NCBI GenBank assembly: GCA_036362985.1
Contig: JAYGXS010000004.1
Coordinates: 70,932,365-70,996,364 of the forward strand
Length of the DNA stretch: 64,000 nt
Direction of reading: 5' to 3'
Source of the DNA: Ligula intestinalis
Lineage: Eukaryota; Platyhelminthes; Cestoda; Diphyllobothriidea; Diphyllobothriidae
Under the pieces are notes generated by a model that saw nothing but the letters and a program-made list of their open reading frames with translations, was not told the DNA's origin and searched no databases. Position numbers and translations under genes: made by a program. Positions 11,851 through 23,750 of this stretch are shown here, in pieces (the stretch's first letter is position 1; every line of letters begins with the position of its first letter).

Positions 11851-12469
11851 AAACCAGAAGGTACTAGGTTACATGCATAGAAATATGACCGTTTCGAATA
11901 GTTTAAGATTACGAAATCGCTTAATGGCTATAATTCTCACTTTCTTTGAGTAAAAAGTCTACAAGGTACGCTCGTCCGAAAAAATAATACACTTGAGTTT
12001 TATTTTGAGTTCATGTGGAAGGACGTAAGCAAGCGTCAAATACGAATGGAAAAAAATACAATCTCCTTAGAAGGTTAGTTTCTGAAGTCAACCCGTTACT
12101 GCGTACGAAGTAAGGTGGCGTTATATTTCGATATTATGCATTTTCGAAACTCAATTCAGCAGTTTTTTCTAGCAAAAAAATGTTACATGTTCTGCCACTG
12201 GAACCAAAACCTCAGAATCATTTAAAACGAGACCAGTTGCAATAATAAATAAATTTTATATTTTAGGACCGGAGGGCCTTGTAATTGCAAACTTAGTTCT
12301 GTGAAAAAGTAAAAACAAAATTGATAAATGCTGCTGTCCGTTAGCAACCACAAGAGCAGCCGGAGCGTTTAATAGTGTAGGCAGATAAATTCATATTCAC
12401 TACAATTTCGTTATTTTAAGGTAATAGTCAACACTGTCTGAAACGAACGGTAAACTAAGGAAGAAGCAG
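11851..12469. other. Non-coding DNA with a second repeat X tail
   Basis: No gene seen. Bases 12255-12370 repeat the tail of repeat X (GGACCGGAGGGCC, TTGCAAACTTAG, AAATTGATAAATGCTGCT). Confidence 0.5.
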
Positions 12470-12640
12470 TGAAAAAAACTTCTACCATTAAAGCGGTGGC
12501 AGAATTCAGCGGACCCCACTTTAAAATACAAAACGTAGGAGAAAAAAACTGCTTCCACAGAATAACCGAGGTTGGTCGATAGGATTTATTGTAGTGCAAT
12601 GAGACAGGACTGTTGATGAGAACGTTTGAGGGTTGAAAAC
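12470..12640 (+). repeat. Repeat X fragment
   Basis: GTGAAAAAAACTTCT, CAGCGGACCCCACTTT and TAGGAGAAAAAAACTGC occur in the same order as at 18680-18790 (there AGCGGGTCACCGATTT and TAGGAGAAAAAACTGC). Related AAAAAACTCCT and AGGAGAAAAACTG pieces lie at 49440-49490. Confidence 0.45.
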
Positions 12641-14842
12641 GCTTCTTGCCGTTGAAGAACTCATACAGCAGCAGATGCTGGTGTTCACCACCGTGCCACC
12701 GACCGACGGGCTTCATGATCATGGAATCAGGTAGTCGATTTTCCCACTCGAGGAGCAAACACACTCGACCTAATTTTTTGAAGGGGATGCGAACCACTTT
12801 CAGTGTCATCCTTAGACGCACTTGGGATTTCAGACCATCTTACAGTTGTTAGTGAACTAGAACTGGAGGCGGATGAAACATTTTCCCAAAAGTATAGTTT
12901 TTATCATGACTTCCGATCAGCAAACACGGCTGACCTACTGGAACATCTCAACGTTCTCGACTGGTCTGAATTTTTCCAATGTTTGGATGTAAATGTTTGT
13001 ACCGATGCACTGTACAAAGTGTTGGATCCACTCATCCTCCACTTTGTCCCCCGTAAGAAAGTAATACATGTAAAGGATGAAGTGTACCTTCCTCTGTCTT
13101 TCCGTCGTTGGCAGCGTAAACTCTCTCATCGTTTGCATCGGAATTAGGACACTTCCGTTCTGCCCTTGATCATACTGCTCTTTAAGCAGGCTAAGAAGCT
13201 CTCCGAAGCCAAGCAGATAGCCGATGAGGCCCACTTCGCTGAAAATCCTTCCCTTAATGTTGCGAAACTCTTTTCGAGGACAGTAAAATCGCAGAGGAAA
13301 ACGCAACACCCCATACTTCAAGATGCTTTAGGCAACCCCATAGCTGACGCTAAGTTGACCCCCGATAGCTTCAATGCGTTCCTATCCAAAACGGTTAGTG
13401 AAAGCTCGTTCGCTGCACCTCCGGCTATCAGGACATGGATGGGTGCCGTACTTGAAACCATACGTTTTACCGTCTGGGATGTGACTGTAGCCATTCATCG
13501 TTATCGTCAATCTTATAATCAAGGACCAGATGGCGTCCCAGTTAGCTTTCTCTAAGTTGAACCGAATGGTATCTTTCCATCTATTCTTTGTAAGGTATTT
13601 AATCTTGCTCTTCAGAGCGAAACCTTTCCTTCGTTGTAAAAGGAATCGCACCAAATGCCTATTCACAAGCATGGCCGATCGACGTCATTCGACAACTTAA
13701 GGCCAATAAATACAATTTCCGCTGCCTCGAAGATCTTGGAGACTTTGATCAAAGAAAAGATGATGCGTCACTTGTCGCTTATCGATATAAACCGGCAGAT
13801 CGCAACATTGTGCTGGAGCTGATAAAAAAGGATCTTCAGGCCTTCGCCCAGTGGTGTTGCACATGGCGTCTCACCCTTTCATGGCACAAATGTTCCGGTA
13901 TGGTTGTTGGCGGCGATCATCAACTGGAATTAAGCATTGACAGCCACGAACTAAATGTCCCAGGAATTATCAAGGATTTGGGCATATCCTTCTCTTATAG
14001 CCTCAATTTGTCAGAGCACTGTGCCCTGATAGTCTCGAAAGCACGCCGAACCACAGGATTTATCCTCAGAAATTTTAAGACGCTAAAGGTTAGAACTAGC
14101 CTTTATAATATGTACGTGAGACCTGGTCTTGAATACTGCTCGCCCCTATTTAGCCTTCTGCGCACTAGCGAATGTAAGAAAATAGACTCGGTGCAGCACT
14201 TCTTCACTAGAAAAGTTTTCACTACAGAACACCAACAAAGGTGCGAACTTATAAAGCTGGATCCCCTGTGGCTTCGTAGATTGCAGAAGAGTCTTTTTTA
14301 CTGTTTAAAATTTTGAAAAGTCAAACATTTAAACCTCCTAGCACAATAAGGCAGCTTGAGCACTCTCGACGCGCCAGTCATCGAGACGTATTTTTATGTC
14401 TTCCTATGGCACGTACAGTTAAGTACCGGCAATTCTTTTCAGTAAATGCCATATCAATCTGGAATAAGCTGCCCAAAAGTATTAAAACCCAGCAAAACTA
14501 CCCTATATTCATATATTGTGCCAACCCTCTTCGTCTGGAACTTATGTCCTTCAACGATATGCAACATTTTTCCTGCAGATGTGTCAACTCAGCTGAAAAC
14601 TGTACATTTATTCCGTTTGTATCATACCTTTGAAGGCAGGTTTTTTTCACTTGAAACAAACTCCCTATCTCGGAGAGTATTGCTAAAACAAAAATTCTGA
14701 AACAAACCCATACTAGCTGTAACATAGGGAATTTGTTTTAGGTTTTTTCCGGTCTTTGAGGTGTTGGAAGGCGCCCAATAGGTGCATTACCATTTCCTTA
14801 CAATTGTCTGTAAACTGGCATCATAAACATATTATTATTATC
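12640..14842 (+). mobile_element. LINE family A, copy A1 (5' truncated, core deleted)
   Basis: The element starts inside the endonuclease (C-terminal SDHLTVVSELELEAD at 12803-12900), runs through a linker and the RT N-terminal part, then the RT C-terminal thumb/connection region. It ends with a 3' UTR finishing in CATAAACATATTATTATTA. The same 3' end is at 22940 (plus) and, inverted, at 20605 and 38335. Type: jockey/CR1-like non-LTR retrotransposon with an APE-like endonuclease. Confidence 0.8.
12803..14633 (+). pseudogene. LINE-A ORF2 (endonuclease-RT), broken
   Basis: In order: endonuclease end (SDH motif), linker with FVPRKKVIHVKDEVYLP, then EAKQIADEAHFAENPSLNVAKLF and PILQDALGNPIAD (13166-13555), then an RT finger segment (ASKILETLIKEKMMRHL) ending at about 13797. 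The next recognisable codons are ADRNIVLELIKKDLQAFAQW (13795 onward), which belong after the YADD box. RT motifs A-C are therefore deleted. The C-terminal part has SEHCALIVSKARRTTGFIL and YNMYVRPGLEYCSPLFSLL. At about 14236, relative to the copy at 22.1 kb, six codons (RNLTYQ region) are missing before QQRCELIKLDP. Not functional. Confidence 0.8.
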
Positions 14843-15100
14843 CATCAAGCAGGTGAGACAGAAATAGGCCATCGGTGACAGCAGGGTTGACAAAATGAGG
14901 CAACGGCTGAGGTCACGTGATCATCGCCGAAACGCCGGTGATGTGACCTCGTGGACTGCGGAATCCAGTGACGAGCTGCCGAAAATAGCAGAACCGCCAT
15001 GAGCACAATTTTCGACCATAAAGCCCATTGTCAGTGTTGTAAAACGGGGAACGGAGAACGGCAATATTGATTGGACAGAGAAGGGGCAGGAAACACTTTT
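14843..15100. other. Short unrecognised spacer
   Basis: Between the LINE-A 3' tail and the 3' end of LINE-B1. No motif recognised. Confidence 0.4.
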
Positions 15101-15112
15101 TCTTATATCACT

Positions 15113-17050
15113 CTATAGAGGAAAAATATACATATATGTAAAACAATTGAATATGAATCTAAAAAAAATTACCAGGGGTAACTTTTTCAAAGTCCAAAAT
15201 TGTGTGTTTGGAAAGGAGACGGATAACAAGGACTTTATATATTCCGAAGTTAAGTGTTTACGTAATTTGACTTTAAAAACTGCTAAGTTATATGACAGCC
15301 TAATTTCGAGAGGAATATTATTCCAGAGAAAGTCATCTTTGGAGGAAAAGTAGCGGGAGTGGTTTGACGTGGAGCTAAAGGGGGATGCACTTATCAAGGA
15401 GGAATAACGAGTGGCATGAAATCTATCTGCGGGAACAAGAGCGTTGATTCGTGGGAGGGTAGGGGTAGAGTTAACGCGAAAAAGGAAGCAGAGGCCCGCT
15501 TCGAGTCTTCTAACCCAAATAAATGTCATGTTCGCTAACTGACATCTCTCCGCATAAGAACTAGTGGATCGAGGGAGAGCAAATATTTTTCGAGGAAACA
15601 CCCTATGTACATTTTCAACCTAACCACGGTCAGAAGCATTTATTAGACCAAAGAGGGGACAGCAGTATTCTAGGATGGGTAGAACATACATGCGATGAAG
15701 TTTTAACTTTATTTCCAGCAGGGAAATATTATGTGATATAATACCGCATATTTGTGCAACCTTCGCAGATATTCAATACGCATGAGATGATGCATTTTGA
15801 AAGATTAGGGGACGAGGTAGCTTTGCTGGACCAAAACGCATGAAAATACACTTGGATGGAGAGAACTCCATCTGCAAGGTAGCACCCCAACGTGAGAGTG
15901 TAAGTAGGTCCGCGTTTCTTTTATCAACGCATATACTTGCCGAGTCCTTAGAAAATGAGTAAATGCATTTGAGGTCGTCTGCATGAGATTGCGTGAATTT
16001 TTTAGAACAGTCGAAATTTCGTTGATGTATAGAATGAACAGAAAAGGAACTAAGGCAGTGCCTTGAAAAACGCCACACGTGATCAGCTGAGACGTGGAGT
16101 AACTATTACCTACTAGGACCTTCTGGCTGCGGTTAGACAAGTAGGAACCGATGAAGTCGAGGAGAGGGGGACGAATGCCAATGGCTTCCAATTTTACCAA
16201 AAGCCGTCTGTGCGGTACCTTTTCGAAGGCTTTGCTCAGGTCAAAGTAGATAACAACCACGGATTGCTGCTCGTTACGGAGAGAAGTGACGTGATTAAGA
16301 AAAGCTAAGTGACACATCTTGCATGATCTTCCGGGTAGAAACCATGCTGCGAGTCACTTTAAAGCTTATGTTTTAGGCAAAAATCGAGAATTTGATTAAA
16401 AATTATCTTCTCCAGAAGTTTAGAAAGGGCCGGGGTTTATGAACACCGTGGTAGTTATTTATGGCCGAACGAGATCCTGACTGAAATACTGGAAGAATAA
16501 TGGATGTCTTCCAATTATCAGGAAAGTAACCATTTAAGAGATAGACTGAAAATATATGGCTAAGTAATTTGGGAGAGGTCGGCACTCTTTTGATAACTGC
16601 GTTGGAAATACCGTCAATTTAAAAAGAGTGTGAAGTTTTTAGACGAAGCATATGCTTTCGAATTAATTCTGTGCATAAATCAATGTTGCCGAGAGCATTG
16701 TCTGAGTATGGTTGAAAAGACCGCACCAGTTCGGATTCTGTCGTAAAATGCTTTGCAAAGAAGGAATTTAACAATTCAGCCTTGTCAGACTCATCTAGTA
16801 CAAATGTTTTATTTTCATTAAACAGTGGTGGTATTTCAATTCCTTGTTTTGTGGAGGACCTACGATGAAACAGTTGTGCAACCGAATTCGTAGAGTTTGA
16901 CTCGCTCAGGCCGCAAGATTCCCTGTGCTGGTCACGCGCAAGACGCATCTTGGACGCTAATTCGAAGATCTCGGCGATCCTTAGATGAACAGACAGCGAA
17001 CTAGTAGATCGATTTTTCAGCTGCCTCCTCAATTTCTTTAGTCTGGGCAA
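15113..17050 (-). pseudogene. LINE-B1 linker and reverse transcriptase
   Basis: The linker is at 17050-16619 (LFNENKTFVLDESDKAELLN). RT fingers are at 16585-16403 (GYFPDNWKTSIILPVFQSGS). Motif A is at 16317-16200 (VVVIYFDLSKAFEKVPHRRL) and motif B reads GVFQGTALVPFLF. After a frameshift, motif C reads SHADDLKCIY at about 15985, so the usual tyrosine of YADD is histidine. The C-terminal part (15601-15113) contains RKIFALPRSTSSYAERCQLA. Several frame changes occur. Non-functional. Confidence 0.8.
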
Positions 17051-17947
17051 AAGAAAACGAGGGACGGTTGATTCTGGTGTGTAGGGTTTCGCAATTTATT
17101 AGAAACTACCGACATGTGTTCAGCAAGATATGCAGCGTCGTTAAGGGAGTAGAGGCTCTGCAAATCTAATGAGTCAAGAAAATTGTTGATAGAGATAATG
17201 TCTGCGAGGTCGTAAGCCTGATAGGTACAACCAGCACTAGCCTTTTCCATAGAAGGAAGCGGAAGACAACAGTAAATTAATGTGTGATCACTTTTTAAGA
17301 TGTCCTGCTTAAAGTCAACGAAGGAAAGGGCAATACAATTAGTGAAAATTAGATCTAGAATATGATTCTGTCTTGTTGGGGAACGAACCAGTGGAGACCA
17401 GTTAGAATGATTAATGGTATCTCGGAAAGGCTGAAGTCTAGGTGGACAAAAGTTTAAAAGCCAGTCGATTGTAGGAAAATTCAAATCTCCAGCAATAATT
17501 TTAACTTCAAAAGTGGATTCTGAAATAAATTTGAATATCTCACAAATTTGCATCTTCTTCAGATGAAGAGTTAGGAGGATTATGTGCACATCCGATAATC
17601 GCTTTTTGCCGGGACAACAGGATAAAAGAAGCGAAACAGTAATACTCAGAGAAGGACGTGCTATTAAGATAAAACTGAAAGTGTCTAAATGCTGTTCTAA
17701 TATAGAGAAGACAACCACCACCACGCTTATTAACGCGATCATGACGATAGAGCTCATACTCATCCATGATAAGGGAGGAGTCAGAAATGATTGGATGGGT
17801 CCAAGATTCTGTTGTGCATCTAACATCGGGCATCATCTCGAAAGCGATAGCTTGAAGTTGAGCCATTTTATTTATAATGGACCTGGCATAAAGCACTATG
17901 ACATCTAGTGTGTTTCGAGTGGCGGGACTATGGCTATCGTTATTCAT
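17038..17947 (-). pseudogene. LINE-B1 APE-type endonuclease
   Basis: The first segment (17947-17540) carries LDVIVLYARSIINKM and CTTESWTHPIISDS (endonuclease start and catalytic E region) and HDRVNKRGGGCLLYI. After a frame change at about 17550 it continues with KIIAGDLNFPTIDW (catalytic D.N), NHILDLIFTN and LKSDHTLI (the SDH box). These are the classic motifs of the LINE endonuclease that nicks target DNA. One frameshift separates the halves. Confidence 0.8.
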
Positions 17948-18493
17948 TAAAAAGAATTTGGAGGTGGATAGGCAAACTGTAGGCCATTGTTATTTTGGGA
18001 ATAAGTATTGACGGGTATGGAGCTATTTGTTTATGGGTAGCCAATAATGGATGGCTGATAAGGTCTGAGATATCTAGGAACCTCACTTTCTGGCATGGGA
18101 AAGTGAGGAGAGAATTGACCAAAATAAGCTTCTGGGCAATTTAGGAGGAATGGGGGGGAGGCTAGAAGGCATGTAGCAGTTTGCGGGTTTGGAGGGATGA
18201 GGGTGGTTAAAGGAACTGAGAGGGGGAGACAGTGTTATAAAATAAGTGTTGGGGTCGTATGCGTAAGGAATAGTGGTCCTTATCAGTGAATCTCCTGTAA
18301 GGCAACTCCGATTAGAGTTAAAACTATACCCGTTTGGGTTACTGCCGTGCAAATCAATTGTTTCGTGGTTCAGGCCCGACGTGTTCGATAACGCATTATA
18401 AGGGGGAATAATATGACTCGCACGGTCAAAGGAGGAGCTAGATTGTGGTGGGGTAGCGGTCGGCCTAAACGCTGTCAATGGTACTGGCGACAT
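17940..18493 (-). pseudogene. LINE-B1 N-terminal leader, proline/serine-rich
   Basis: Two overlapping frames upstream of the endonuclease encode low-complexity sequence rich in P, S, N (SPPLSSFNHPHPSKPANCY) with no recognised domain. Position immediately before the endonuclease suggests ORF1 or the ORF2 leader of the element. A similar Pro-rich leader precedes the endonuclease of copy B3 near 23.7-24.0 kb in a broken frame. Confidence 0.5.
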
Positions 18494-18579
18494 TATTGAT
18501 GAGCTTGTTGCAGAGTTAAAGGCAACGGAATTGATCGATCGTTGGAGAGAGAATAATAAAAATATAATAATGATAATTT

Positions 18580-18800
18580 GTATATTTACGGCCCAAGGGG
18601 CACTGTCTTTACAAAATAAGTGGTACGTGAAAATAAAAATAATTATGATTAACAGTGAACTCCTATAAAATAATTGTCATCGGCGGTAAAAAAAACTCCT
18701 AAATCGGTATATGAGTTCAGCGGGTCACCGATTTCCAAAAAATATAGGAGAAAAAACTGCCTTAATAGGTAACAGTGTTTGATGTAGTTAGATTAAGAGT
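18580..18800 (+). repeat. Repeat X fragment
   Basis: ACGGCCCAAGGGGCACTG with GTACGTGAAAATAAAAATAA matches weakly the repeat X tail at 11725. AGCGGGTCACCGATTT and TATAGGAGAAAAAACTGC match 12510-12570. Orientation is plus like the copies at 11.4 and 12.5 kb. Confidence 0.4.
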
Positions 18801-18867
18801 TGATGTTGAGGGTTTGGGGCGTTTATGGTCCTGGGAAAAAATAATATATCGTTAAGTTAAGAAGGGG

Positions 18868-20604
18868 TCATCCGGGACAACAGGAGAAGTCAGTCGAAGT
18901 CAAGGCAACATCACCGAGATGCCACACACACCTGACTCCAAAACCCATCGAAAAGTTGGCGAAAATCATTAAAAGCGACCTCGAAGACCACAGCAAAGGT
19001 TGCAAAAACGGAGAAGAATTTGCAGCCCATGGAAGTGATGCTTGACTCTGCTTCAAGTGCAAGGAGGACCCTTTTCAAAATCAAAAACTTGCGTGTTTGG
19101 GAAGGAAACAGACAGTTACGACTTTATTTCCTCTTAATTGAAATGCTTATGCAATTTGCCTTTAAAAATTGATAGTGTAGAAGGCAGCCTAATATCGAGA
19201 GGAAGGTTGTTCCAACTTAAATCATATTTGGAGGTAAAAAGCGAGAACGGTTAGCTGTGGAGCTACGGGGTGGTTAAATTATCATGGAAGAGTTACGAGT
19301 GGCGTTAGGTCAGTCTACCGGAAAGCGAGCGTTAATTTGTGGGAGATAAGGACTATTGTTTACGCGAAACAGAAAGCATATAGCAGCTTCGAGTCTGCTT
19401 ACCCAAAGAAATTTAATGTTTGCTAACTGACATCTATCTGCATAACACATACCAGACCCAGAAACAGAAAATATTTTACGAGTGAAAACTCGCTAAAACC
19501 CTTTTAATCTTACTACGGTCATTCTGTGTCATGAGACCAAAAAGCGGACAGCAGTATTCTTGTATCGGGAGAACAAACATGCGGCATAGTTTTAACCTCA
19601 TTTCTGGAAGGAAAAAATATGCGATATAAACCCACATATCTGTGCGGCCTTGGCAGAAATCTGATCTGCATGAAGTGATAATGCAAGCTTATTCGCGTAA
19701 GTAAGACCCAAATCCTTTATCGTAGATCTTTCTAACAGTGGACTATTTTGGATGATAATGGGTCCAGGAAGCCTTGCAGGACCAAAACACATGAAACTAC
19801 ATTTGGATGGAATAAACTCCATCTACCATATAGTGCTCCAAATTGAGAGAGTACGCAAGTCTGCGTTAACTTTATCAACACAACTACTGGCCAAGTCCTT
19901 AGAAAATGAGTAAATACACTTAAGGTCATCAGCATTAATGAAATTTTCCGAATAATTTAGAACTGTTCAAATTTCATTTATGTCAGGAATGAAAAGGAGG
20001 TGACCTAAAACCGTGCCTTGTAAAACGCCACTCGTGATCGGCTGAGGCATCGAGTAGCTATTGCCTAGAAAGACCTTCTGGCTGCGGTTAGACAGGTAGG
20101 AGGCAATTAAATCGAGGAGGGGAGGCCTGACGCCTAGGACTTCCAGTTTCACTAAAAGGCGCCTATGTGGCACCTTCTCAAAAGCTTTACTAAGGTCAAA
20201 GTAAATCACGATGACTGATTGCTGTTTATTACGAAGTGAAGTAACCAGGTTAAGGAATGCTAAGTGGCAGGTTTCGCATGATCTTCCAGGTAGAAATCCA
20301 TGCTGTGAGGAGTTTAATAGTTTATTTTCTACACAAAAATCGAGAATTTGATTAAAAATTATCTTTCCAGAAGTTTGGCTAGGGCCGGGGTTTTATGAAC
20401 ACCTCCGTAGTTTTGTACGTCCGAACGAGATCCTGGCTTAAAGACTGAAAGAATAATATATATCTTCCATGAGTCAGGAAAGAAACTGTTTAAAAGATAA
20501 GCTGAGAAACGATGACTAAGCAATTGGGGGAAGCTGAATACTCTCTTGATAAATGAATTTGGAAGGCCGTCACTTCCCGAGAAGTGCGAGTTTCTTAGAC
20601 GCAT
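18868..20604 (-). mobile_element. LINE family B, copy B2, cut by LINE-A
   Basis: Minus-strand RT pieces are readable: fingers (FFPDSWKIYIILSVFKPGS, 20520-20400), motif A (MIYFDLSKAFEKVPHRRLL, 20209 on), a motif-B-like stretch (GVLQGTVLGHLLFIPDINEI) and a C-terminal piece at 19935-19598. The 5' side stops at about 20605, where a LINE-A 3' tail (AATAATATG) begins, so LINE-A inserted into or recombined with this copy. 18868-19060 is probably 3' UTR. Confidence 0.75.
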
Positions 20605-21512
20605 AATAATATGTTTAGTTTGCCAGTTTACAGGCGATTTTAAAGAGTTGGTAATGCACATCTTAGGCGCCTTCCAACACCTCGAAGACCGGAAAAAAGC
20701 AAAAAAACTGCCCATGTTGCAGCCAGTATTGGTTTTGTTTCAGGCTTTGTGTTTTTTCCATACTGGGCGAGATAAAGTGTTTGTTTCAAGTGAAAAAAAC
20801 CGGACTCTATAGGTATGATACACACGAAATATATGTACAATTGTAAGCTGAGTTGAGACATCAGCAGGAGAAATGTTGCATATAGTTTAAGGACACTTGA
20901 TCGAGGTGCAGAGGGCTGGCACAAGAACACAGTGTTCTCAGTCCTCTTTCACTATTTGTTGGCAAAAGTTGTGCGCTATAGGCTGAAAGGTTAGCAGACT
21001 GCGAGCTGCCGCTTCAGCAACATTATTTTCAGCCTGAAGCCTGGCGAGTTACATAGTCAACGAACACCATCAGCGTGAAAGAGAGATTCCACCGAGTCAG
21101 CACCCAAAATTCGTGAAAGTTGTCCTGCATGTGGAAAACAAGTTATAGCTCTCTTTAACTTAGGGTAGCTTTGCTGGGTTTCAATAATTTTGGGCAGCTT
21201 ATTCCAGATTTATATGGCATTTACTGAAAAGAATTGCCGGTACTTAACTGTACGTGCCATTGGAAGAAATAAAAATACGTTTCGATGACTGGCGCTTCGA
21301 GAGTGCTCAAGCTTACCATTTAACAGTTTAACAGAATTATGCACCCGTCTGCAATCTACGAAGCCACAGGGGATTCAGCTTTATAAGTTCGCACCTTTTC
21401 GGTAGGCTAAGTTATAGTGTTCTGTAGTGAAAACTCTTCTAGTGAAGAAGTGCTGAACCGATTCTATTTTCTTCCGTTCACTAGTGCACAGAAGACTGAA
21501 TAGGGGCGAGCG
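20605..21512 (-). mobile_element. LINE-A 3' end, copy A2
   Basis: Read on minus: RT C-terminal region (about 21500-21180), then a 3' UTR with CACTGTGTTCTTGTGCCAG, ending at 20605 in the ATTATTAT tail. It is the inverted counterpart of copy A3 at 21882-22955. The copy breaks off at about 21512, where unrelated sequence starts. Confidence 0.75.
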
Positions 21513-21781
21513 GTGGGATCCGGAACTCAACCGTGAGCATGCAGCCTTTCCAAACACTAACTAAGCCTATACAACAGGAAGCTAACAAACGTATAAGTTA
21601 CCCTATTTATCACAAGTATCATACTGGGCCAGGCTTTCCACCGCTTAATCCTCATAGTTACCTTACCTCACCCTCCAGCCTCTCTTTCCCGTCTTGATTT
21701 TCCCAATTTCCCGGTAACTATCAGCAAACTCACCACGGCACGTATCCCTATGGCCCATCGATCTCACAGAGCTGTCTACCT
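21513..21781. other. Unrecognised sequence next to assembly gap
   Basis: About 270 bases with no match to other parts of the window and no domain. It ends at the gap. Confidence 0.4.
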
Positions 21782-21881
21782 NNNNNNNNNNNNNNNNNNN
21801 NNNNNNNNNNNNNNNNNNNNNNNNNNNNNNNNNNNNNNNNNNNNNNNNNNNNNNNNNNNNNNNNNNNNNNNNNNNNNNNNN
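21782..21881. other. Assembly gap, 100 N
   Basis: Exactly 100 N, the conventional size for a gap of unknown length. It lies between two inverted LINE-A ends. Confidence 0.98.
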
Positions 21882-22955
21882 TTGTCAGAGCACTGTGCCC
21901 TGATAGTCTCGAAAGCACGCCGAACCACCGGATTTATCCTTAGAAATTTTAAGACTATCAAGGTTAGAACTAGCCTTTATAATATGTACGTGAGACCTAG
22001 TCTTGAATACTGCTCACCCTTATTCAGTCTTCTGCGCACTAGTGAACGGAAGAAAATAGAATCGGTGCAGCACTTCTTCACTAGAAGAGTTTTCACTACA
22101 GAACACCGTAACTTAACCTACCAACAAAGGTGCGAACTTATAAAGCTGGATCCCCTATGGCTTCGTCGATTGCAGAAGGGTCTATTTTTACTGTTTAAAC
22201 TTTTGAATGGTCAAACCTTTAATCCTCTTAGTACAATAAGGCAGCTTGAGCACTCTCGACGCGCCAGTCATCGAGACGTATTTTTATTTCTTCCTATGGC
22301 ACGCACAGTTAAGTACCGGCAATTCTTTTCAGTAAATGCCATATCAATCTGGAATAAGCTGCCCAAAAGTATTAAAACCCAGCAAAACTACCCTATGTTT
22401 AAGAGAGCTATAACTAGTTTTCTACATTCAGGACAACTTTCACGAATTTTGGGTGCTGACTCGGTGGAATCTCTTTTTCACTCTGATGGCGTTCGTGGCC
22501 TTTGAACCCCGCCAGGCTTCACTGCTGAAGATAATGCGGCTAAAGCAGCAGCCCGCAGTCTGCTAACCTTTCAGCCGATAGCGCGCAACCCTTGCCGACA
22601 ACCATTGAAGGAAGACTGAGATCACTGTGTTCTTGTGCCAACCCTCTCCGTCTGGAACTAATGTTTTTAAACGATATGAAACAGTTCTCCTGCTGATGAG
22701 TCAACTCAGCTTACAACTGTACATTTATTCCGTTTGTATCATACCTTTGAAGGCAGGTTTTTTTCACTTGAAACAAACTCCCTATCTCGCCCAGTATTGA
22801 CAAAACAAAAAACCTGAAACAAAACCAATACTGGCTGCAACATAGGGAGTTTGTTTTAGGTTTTTTCCGGTCTTCGAGGTGTTGTTAGGCGCCCAAGAGG
22901 TGCATTACCAACTCTTTACAATTGCCTACAAACTGGCATAATAAACATATTATTA
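21882..22955 (+). mobile_element. LINE-A 3' end, copy A3, best-preserved C-terminus
   Basis: From 21882 an open frame runs to 22505: LSEHCALIVSKARRTTGFIL, YNMYVRPSLEYCSPLFSLL, RNLTYQQRCELIKLDPLWLR, FSVNAISIWNKLPKSIKTQQ, ending HSDGVRGL. This is the RT C-terminal (thumb and connection) region typical of CR1/jockey-type LINEs, without any stop. The 3' UTR extends to about 22955, ending CATAATAAACATATTATTATT. The 5' part is lost in the gap. Confidence 0.8.
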
Positions 22956-22958
22956 TTA

Positions 22959-23750
22959 TTAGAGGCCCGCTTCGAGTCTTCTGACCCAAAGAAATGTCAT
23001 GTTCGCTAACTGACATCTCTCCGTATAAGAAATAGTGGATCGAGGAAGAGCGAATATTTTGCGAGTAAATACCCTCTGTGCATTTTCAATCTTACTGCGG
23101 TCCGAAGCATTCATTACACCAAAGAGGGGACAGCAGTATTCTAGGATGGGTAGAACATACATGCGATAAAGTTTTAACTTTATTTCCAGTAGGAAGAAAT
23201 TTTGTGATATAAAACCACATATCTGTGCAGCCTTCGCAGATATTCGATCCGCATGAGGCGACAATGCTAGTTTTTTTGTGTAGCTAAGACCTACGTCTTT
23301 GATAGTGGATCGTTCTAAAAGTGGAGTATTTTGAAAGACTTGGGGACGCGGAAACTTGGCGGGACCGAAACCTATGAAACACCACTTGGATGGAGAGAAT
23401 TCCATGTGCCAGGGAGCACTCCAACGTTAGAGTTAAAGTAGGTCCGCATTTATTTTATCAACGCATATATTTGCCGTGTCTTGTCGGAACAAACTAAAAT
23501 TATCTATAGCGAGCGTTGAGTCAGAGATTAGAGAGTGAGCCCAAGATTCAGTGGTACAAATAACATCTGGATCAAGCTCAAAAGCTACTGTTCTGAGCTC
23601 TGTCATTTTATTTACAACTGATCTCGCATTCAGAGAAACTATACTGAGCATATACCTGAGATGCAGTTTACGCTCATCCGTATTTATAAAAAAGGAAAAC
23701 TTGTTGGCGGAAAGGGAAGCAGCATGGGAGCAACAAAAGGTGGAAAGCAA
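22959..23750 (-). pseudogene. LINE-B3 endonuclease start fused to RT C-terminus
   Basis: The 23750-23433 frame reads IVSLNARSVVNKMTELRTVA and CTTESWAHSLISDS (endonuclease start), then FSLFRQD, and continues at once as NICVDKINADLL, which in copy B1 (SICVDKRNADLL) lies after the RT HADD box. The rest (23405-22959) is the RT C-terminus (RKIFALPRSTISYTERCQLA). The open frame across the joint shows a clean in-frame deletion of the catalytic endonuclease half and the RT core. Confidence 0.75.

Larger units (their letters stand above)
15105..18560 (-). mobile_element. LINE family B, copy B1 (long)
   Basis: On minus, from 18493 down: a Pro/Asn/Ser-rich N-terminal stretch, an endonuclease, a linker, RT and a C-terminal domain, ending at about 15113. 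It is the longest of the three family B copies in the window (others at 18868-20604 and 22957-25320). All are minus-oriented and all are broken by frameshifts. CR1/jockey-like architecture. Confidence 0.8.

Noticed and set aside
14498..14725. Minus-strand 75-codon ORF over the LINE-A 3' UTR
   Set aside because: Antisense to LINE-A sequence and not preserved in the other copies.
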